Shown here piece by piece: positions 59,578-64,000 of a stretch of DNA of 64,000 nt. The translations under genes were made by a program, and so were the position numbers. The notes below the pieces were generated by a model. That model worked only from the letters and a program-made list of their open reading frames with translations, did not search any database and was not told where the DNA came from. This DNA comes from Paralvinella palmiformis (lineage: Eukaryota; Annelida; Polychaeta; Terebellida; Alvinellidae): NCBI GenBank assembly GCA_025642065.1, contig JAODUP010000346.1, forward strand, positions 266,501 to 330,500. The letters are read 5' to 3'. How positions within the stretch are numbered: the stretch's first letter is position 1; every line of letters starts with the position of its first letter.

Positions 59578-62163
59578 GTAAGTCTCTATATCAGTATATG
59601 AGGTTGTTTTGTAAACAATAACAATGAGATTGGCAATCCATGATAAATTTTGACAGAAGAAATAATCATGACCGTTATCTGTTTCGGTTGTCTGGGTGTC
59701 TTGACTCAGTGATTTATTATGGACTTGTGTAGCAATCTATACCTAGGGAGTTTCAGACCTGTATTTTTTACGATATACATCTAGCAGTCACCGAATTCAC
59801 AATTTACGTATAGTAGTATTGTTTTTTCTCCATAAACATGACGATAAACTTCATAAAGGTGTTTTATAATTATGCACATCTGACATACTAACATACTTAC
59901 AATGTTACATAGTCATACTCATATATATGTATATAGCAAAGTACATAATCTTTTTGTACTAAATAAATCCATTACTGAAACAGGGATAAAGGGGTTAAAC
60001 TTAGAGCAAAGCCACAATGACATTCAGTTTATATTTTCTCTACTTAATTGCCACAGATAAGTATTTAAAAAAATTGGTGGACTGTACATTATAAGATGCA
60101 GAGAACATGGTTTTAGTTCAAATTGGGTGCACTACGAAATCAGCCACAATATGGCTGCCTTCATAAACCTTTAGAAGCAGCCAAGTGGTCCACACACCCA
60201 GCTTCTGGTTCTATACATTCCAAAAATAACATCAATAATGTCATCATATAAATGACAAGTGATAATAATTAATATAATAATAGCTGAACTCCATTGTGGA
60301 ACAAAATCACCAAAGTATTTGCTGAAACAAAGAAGCACAGGCCAATTGAGACAACATGAGAGGCAAACGGGAATGGTTTTAAAACTATTTTAATGGTCAA
60401 TTTCTTTTCTATTTTATTAAAATATATTGTAATCAGCTCAGCAAGTTGGATTAAGAGTTTTATGTCACATAACCTACTAAAGTGGATATAAAACAAAAGA
60501 CATGTAACTGTCTTTGATGAATAAAAAAGTGATCGACTGGTGACATTCCTTTGTTACATTTTTTAATTTCATGTTATTAAGTATAGGTCTGTTTTAATTA
60601 TTGTTGATTACTGTTGATGTTTTTTTTTCAACTAATTTGTGTTAAATTTAATTGTTTGACATGGTCAGAAGTCTAAATAACTAAATGGCTATAACCCTAT
60701 ATTAAACAGCTGTATGGTAATAATATGTCACATTGTGTATGCCATTTTCTCTCATGCAGTCTTAATCTCCCACAATCCTATTTTTAGCTTAATAAATTAA
60801 TCCAATGTACAGCTGCAGCTGCCATTTCTGTCATTCTATGTTTGGGCATCAATGTTTCATTCAGAATATCTTTCATTCTCATTTAAACAAATACCTCTAA
60901 AACAATCACATTTACTAGTTTGCCTAACATTTCTTTAGTAATACAATGTTAGTCAGTTACTTAGCCAGCTTTCTGTCTACTACTTTACAATAAATAAAAT
61001 TTATAAACAAAGAGTTGCCTTTGAGGCAGCCACTTGAACAATATATATTAGCAGTGACTTGTCTTAGGCAGGCAGTCATCCCGTGACTTCTAGGATAGCC
61101 TGTATGATTATCTGATGCTCAACTCTTCACCATGCATGGTTATCTTATTCTAGTCACATGATTACCATGACATAATTTTGCGGTTAGCAATCTTGTCAAT
61201 AATAAATAAAATTAGAAGCTGACAATGAGGAGGGCTTTATCATTTTAATATTCTTTATTGCTAGGAGTACTCACAATAACCAGTACATTCTACACTTAGA
61301 ACGTGAACTGTCATATTTGTCTGTTTGAATAAAAGGTAGTGAGCAATGTTTAATGTACTTTTTAATCTTACATTGGTACATCAAGAATTTAATTGTGTAT
61401 ATTTAAAACAAATTGTTATTTATCATGCTAACAAAACCTATGATAAAGGCAGTAAATTGCACACAGTTAATAGTGTTGTGTTTTTAAAAATTTAATACCA
61501 CAAAACAGGAGATTTATTAATGATCACTGCCTTTTTCAAAGTGAACATAATGTTGAAATTACATATATTATGCATTAAACTAAATGATCTGTAGTTATTG
61601 GGCCAAAATTTAAAAAAAGGACTCATTCACTCTTATAATAAGTAACTAACTGTATGAGTTAGTTTACATTTATACAATAAAATATTGTGAGTTTATAATA
61701 ATCACTCTGTGTAGAGACATTCAGATAGCTATCTTGATGTTTTAATCAATTCCACAACAGACCAATCCATGCTGTCAATCCAGTTTAGATCTCTAAGTAT
61801 GAGCTGCCTGTCTGTAGCCACATAATTAGTTGCAAAGTGTAGCAAAAACATTTTCCTGGACATATAAGCTTATCTAGCACTGATGTTTAAATGAAGCTAG
61901 TAATGTGTCCTTTTGTTTTATTGCAGAATAATATATTTGCTTACAACAGTTTGATAACACATTAACAGTGATGCAGTGATTCATTTTATTGACATTCTGG
62001 GTATCTGGGATGTATATACTGTCCCATTTCTGATGCAAAATACGAAGTGATGTGTTTTACACAACAGTTGTGCTGGATGAATGCTTATTTTACACCCTGA
62101 TATTACATACTCCACCTGATGTAAATAAATACGTTTAATAATGACTATGCTATCTATTTTCAG
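59578..62163 (+). other. SERINC intron 1
   Basis: GTAAGT donor, CTATCTATTTTCAG acceptor, phase 0. AT-rich. It contains, at 61145-61250, a diverged copy of the upstream segment 59370-59485. No coding exon was seen. Confidence 0.75.
61145..61250 (+). repeat. Diverged copy of the SERINC upstream segment
   Basis: TCTAGTCACATGATTACCAT matches TCTGGTCACATGATTCTCAT. After a 9-bp gap that removes the CRE, ATTTTGCGGTTAGCAATCTT and TTGTCAATAATAAATAAAAT match ATTTTGCAATTCGCCATTTT and TTGTCAATAATAAAAGAAAA. The similarity continues more weakly to about 61250. Confidence 0.75.
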
Positions 62164-62328
62164 CTGGCTTGTTGTTTTGGTTCAGCTGCCTGTAGTCTGT
62201 GTTGTTCCGCATGTCCATCATGCAAGAATTCAACGGCGACGAGGATAGCTTATGCGTTCCTGCTGCTAGTTGGTACCATTGTGGCATGTATTATGCTGTC
62301 CCCTGGCTTGGAGAAACAGCTGCAGAAG
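62164..62328 (+). CDS. SERINC: SERINC family membrane protein, coding exon 2
   Basis: Exactly 55 codons, phase 0 at both ends, with a TTTTCAG acceptor and a GTAATC donor. It begins LACCFGSAACSLCCSACPSC, then KNSTATRIAYAFLLLVGTIV and ACIMLSPGLEKQLQK. This matches the family signature CLCGSAPCLLCxCCPSxxNSTxTRxxYxxxLLxGxxxxxxMLxPGxxxxL, with the expected next residues (IPGFC) to come in an exon outside the window. SERINCs are multipass membrane proteins linked to lipid scrambling and serine incorporation into membrane lipids; some vertebrate members restrict enveloped viruses. Here the first membrane helix (about IAYAFLLLVGTIVACIML) and its preceding cysteine cluster are visible. The rest of the gene lies beyond 64000. 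Confidence 0.92.
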
Positions 62329-62720
62329 GTAATCTTATAGATACATCTGTCTTAGACATATATGTCTTGATAATTTAGTACTTATATATATATATCATGG
62401 AATAACATTGTACAGATCCTGTAAAGGTCATTGGAAAAGGTCATGTATTTGGTGTATATATACAGGTATAACTGAATCATTATATGATCCCACATATAAG
62501 GTATTAATAAAGAAAATGTCAGTGAACAAAATGTACACTTTTGTGTTACTATCTTCAACAAAAAAGTTTGTTCTACAAGCAACCTAAGTGGGAATAATAA
62601 CAAGAAAAACTTACATTTTCATATTCATGAATCCAACACATATCAGATAGAAAACTATAACAGGCATTGAATAGATCAATTTTTTTTTCTTGTACACTGA
62701 TTCAGACAACAGGCTTCTTT

Positions 62721-62798
<78 letters not shown>

Positions 62799-64000
62799 GT
62801 ACGTATATACACACACCAATGAGTGCATCATATCTCAACACCTTCACCAGAAGAACTTCCCATTTATCGGTGTCTGCTAAAAGTATCAAATTGCTTTATC
62901 ATTGTGTTACTATATATTAGATCATAGTGATCTATAATAACATCTTGTGATGTGGCCTAAGTGATTAAAAGAAGCATTTTACATCAAATTAAAAATGCAT
63001 TGCTAAAGTCAACTTCTTCAAAATTGGTATGAAACAGCTGTACAGCAGCAACACCTTGCACCTGACCATGTTGCAAAGGTTAGCTGTACTACACCAAGTC
63101 AATGTTACAATTGCAATATGCCATGATAACAATACAAACTTTGTGTTTAGTTGACACTGTTTCACATCAGTTCTTAGCATGTATGTTGATGAGCAGAATT
63201 ATTTAATATTATTAGGAGTTTGTTTTATTTATAAAGGTATATGAGATATTTAAACATAAAATAAATTTAATTGAATATGCTTTATCATGGAAATATATCC
63301 TATTAGAAGCTGGCATTTTGATGATTTTCGGACTTACTACAAAATGCTGTTATGGTTCAGAGGAATTTTTATAATAGAAAAAGATTCAGCTATAGATTTT
63401 CAATTTAATGCATTAATTACTGTGCTGATGACTGAAATAATATTATGATATCTGTTGAATGTGTTAAAATGTACACTTTTCTTATGGATTTATTCACTTC
63501 CTACCAGTATGCTACCACATTTATTAACACAGGTAATTACATATGATATTACGAAAAGTGAAAAGCTTTGTTAGCAAGAAACATTATATGATAGGATTTT
63601 GAGCATGCATATAGACCTCTAGACAATTTCCACGACGACTGTGCCATCTAACAAACGTCCGTTTGCGGGTCATGTTTCACCGAGCTCGCTGAACCATATA
63701 ATAAAAACATTCTTTTACCAATTGTGAGATCACAGAGATCACAGTATGTTTCATCTATTACATTTCCCAACTTGATGATTTATTTTCAATAACATTTTAA
63801 GCAAAAATTAACTGTTAACTTTCCCCATACAAATAATCTTATCTATTAATAAAAATAATTCTGCATTATATTTAATAAAAATGAAACTGCTATGATAACC
63901 TTAGATGGATTTAGTTCTGTGAATCCCCCAAAATGTAAATTTACAAACAATTAGTGAATTACACTTGTTGTTCCATGCTACTGCATGGCTCCAGTGACCC
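62329..64000 (+). other. SERINC intron 2 (5' part)
   Basis: AT-rich, with the compound AT/GTAC microsatellite at 62723-62793. I looked for a following exon starting IPGFC and did not see it, so exon 3 lies outside the window. Confidence 0.6.
62723..62793. repeat. Compound (AT)n microsatellite with palindromic centre
   Basis: Two AT runs flank ATGTATGTACAT, making most of the tract self-complementary. Confidence 0.93.

Noticed and set aside
62611..62920. Ile/Tyr-repeat proteins around 62.7 kb
   Set aside because: Translations of the AT microsatellite.

Overview
This is eukaryotic, metazoan DNA: AT-rich, intron-bearing, and dense in microsatellites and decayed retroelements. The recognisable proteins (a cAMP-dependent kinase inhibitor and a SERINC membrane protein), the multicopy gene relics and the tRNA-derived SINEs point to a lophotrochozoan, most likely a mollusc. 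That taxonomic call is inference. No bacterial, viral or organellar features were seen.

Layout. 1-1.5 kb: broken relic of a multicopy invertebrate gene family. 3.4-4.0 kb: possible pogo/Tigger-type transposase fragment next to a 183-bp tandem duplication. 5.4-6.85 kb: a 1.5-kb element with 28-bp inverted termini, holding a nested SINE and ending 10 bp from the splice donor of a coiled-coil first exon (6863-7385, minus). 7.9-8.4 kb: a second relic of the same multicopy family, covering a different part of the protein. 9-19 kb: SINE and LINE debris, a reverse transcriptase relic at 10.3-11.0 kb and an 86-bp minisatellite at 16.3 kb. 20.6-21.4 kb: two coding exons of a complete 85-residue PKI-type protein kinase A inhibitor on the minus strand. 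21.4-53 kb: mainly repeats, including SINE copies with target-site duplications, tRNA-like heads of a second older SINE family, GACA- and G-rich minisatellites, a 250-bp alternating purine-pyrimidine tract, and a 600-bp element with inverted ends. This stretch may be upstream intron of the PKI gene, with a promoter-like candidate near 33.3-33.45 kb. 53.4-57.9 kb: reverse transcriptase relics, an exon-like segment at 54.9 kb, and a possible terminal exon of a secreted protein ending at 57846 that abuts a LINE tail. 59.37-64 kb: the 5' part of a SERINC gene on the plus strand (CRE-containing upstream region, coding exons 1 and 2), continuing beyond the window.

There is no operon-like co-operation. 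The genes are independent eukaryotic units separated by repeats. The most unusual observations are a diverged second copy of the SERINC upstream segment inside SERINC intron 1, the two relics of the uncharacterised multicopy family, the inverted-terminus element beside a splice donor, and a microsatellite grown inside a SINE. I found no convincing new multi-gene system.
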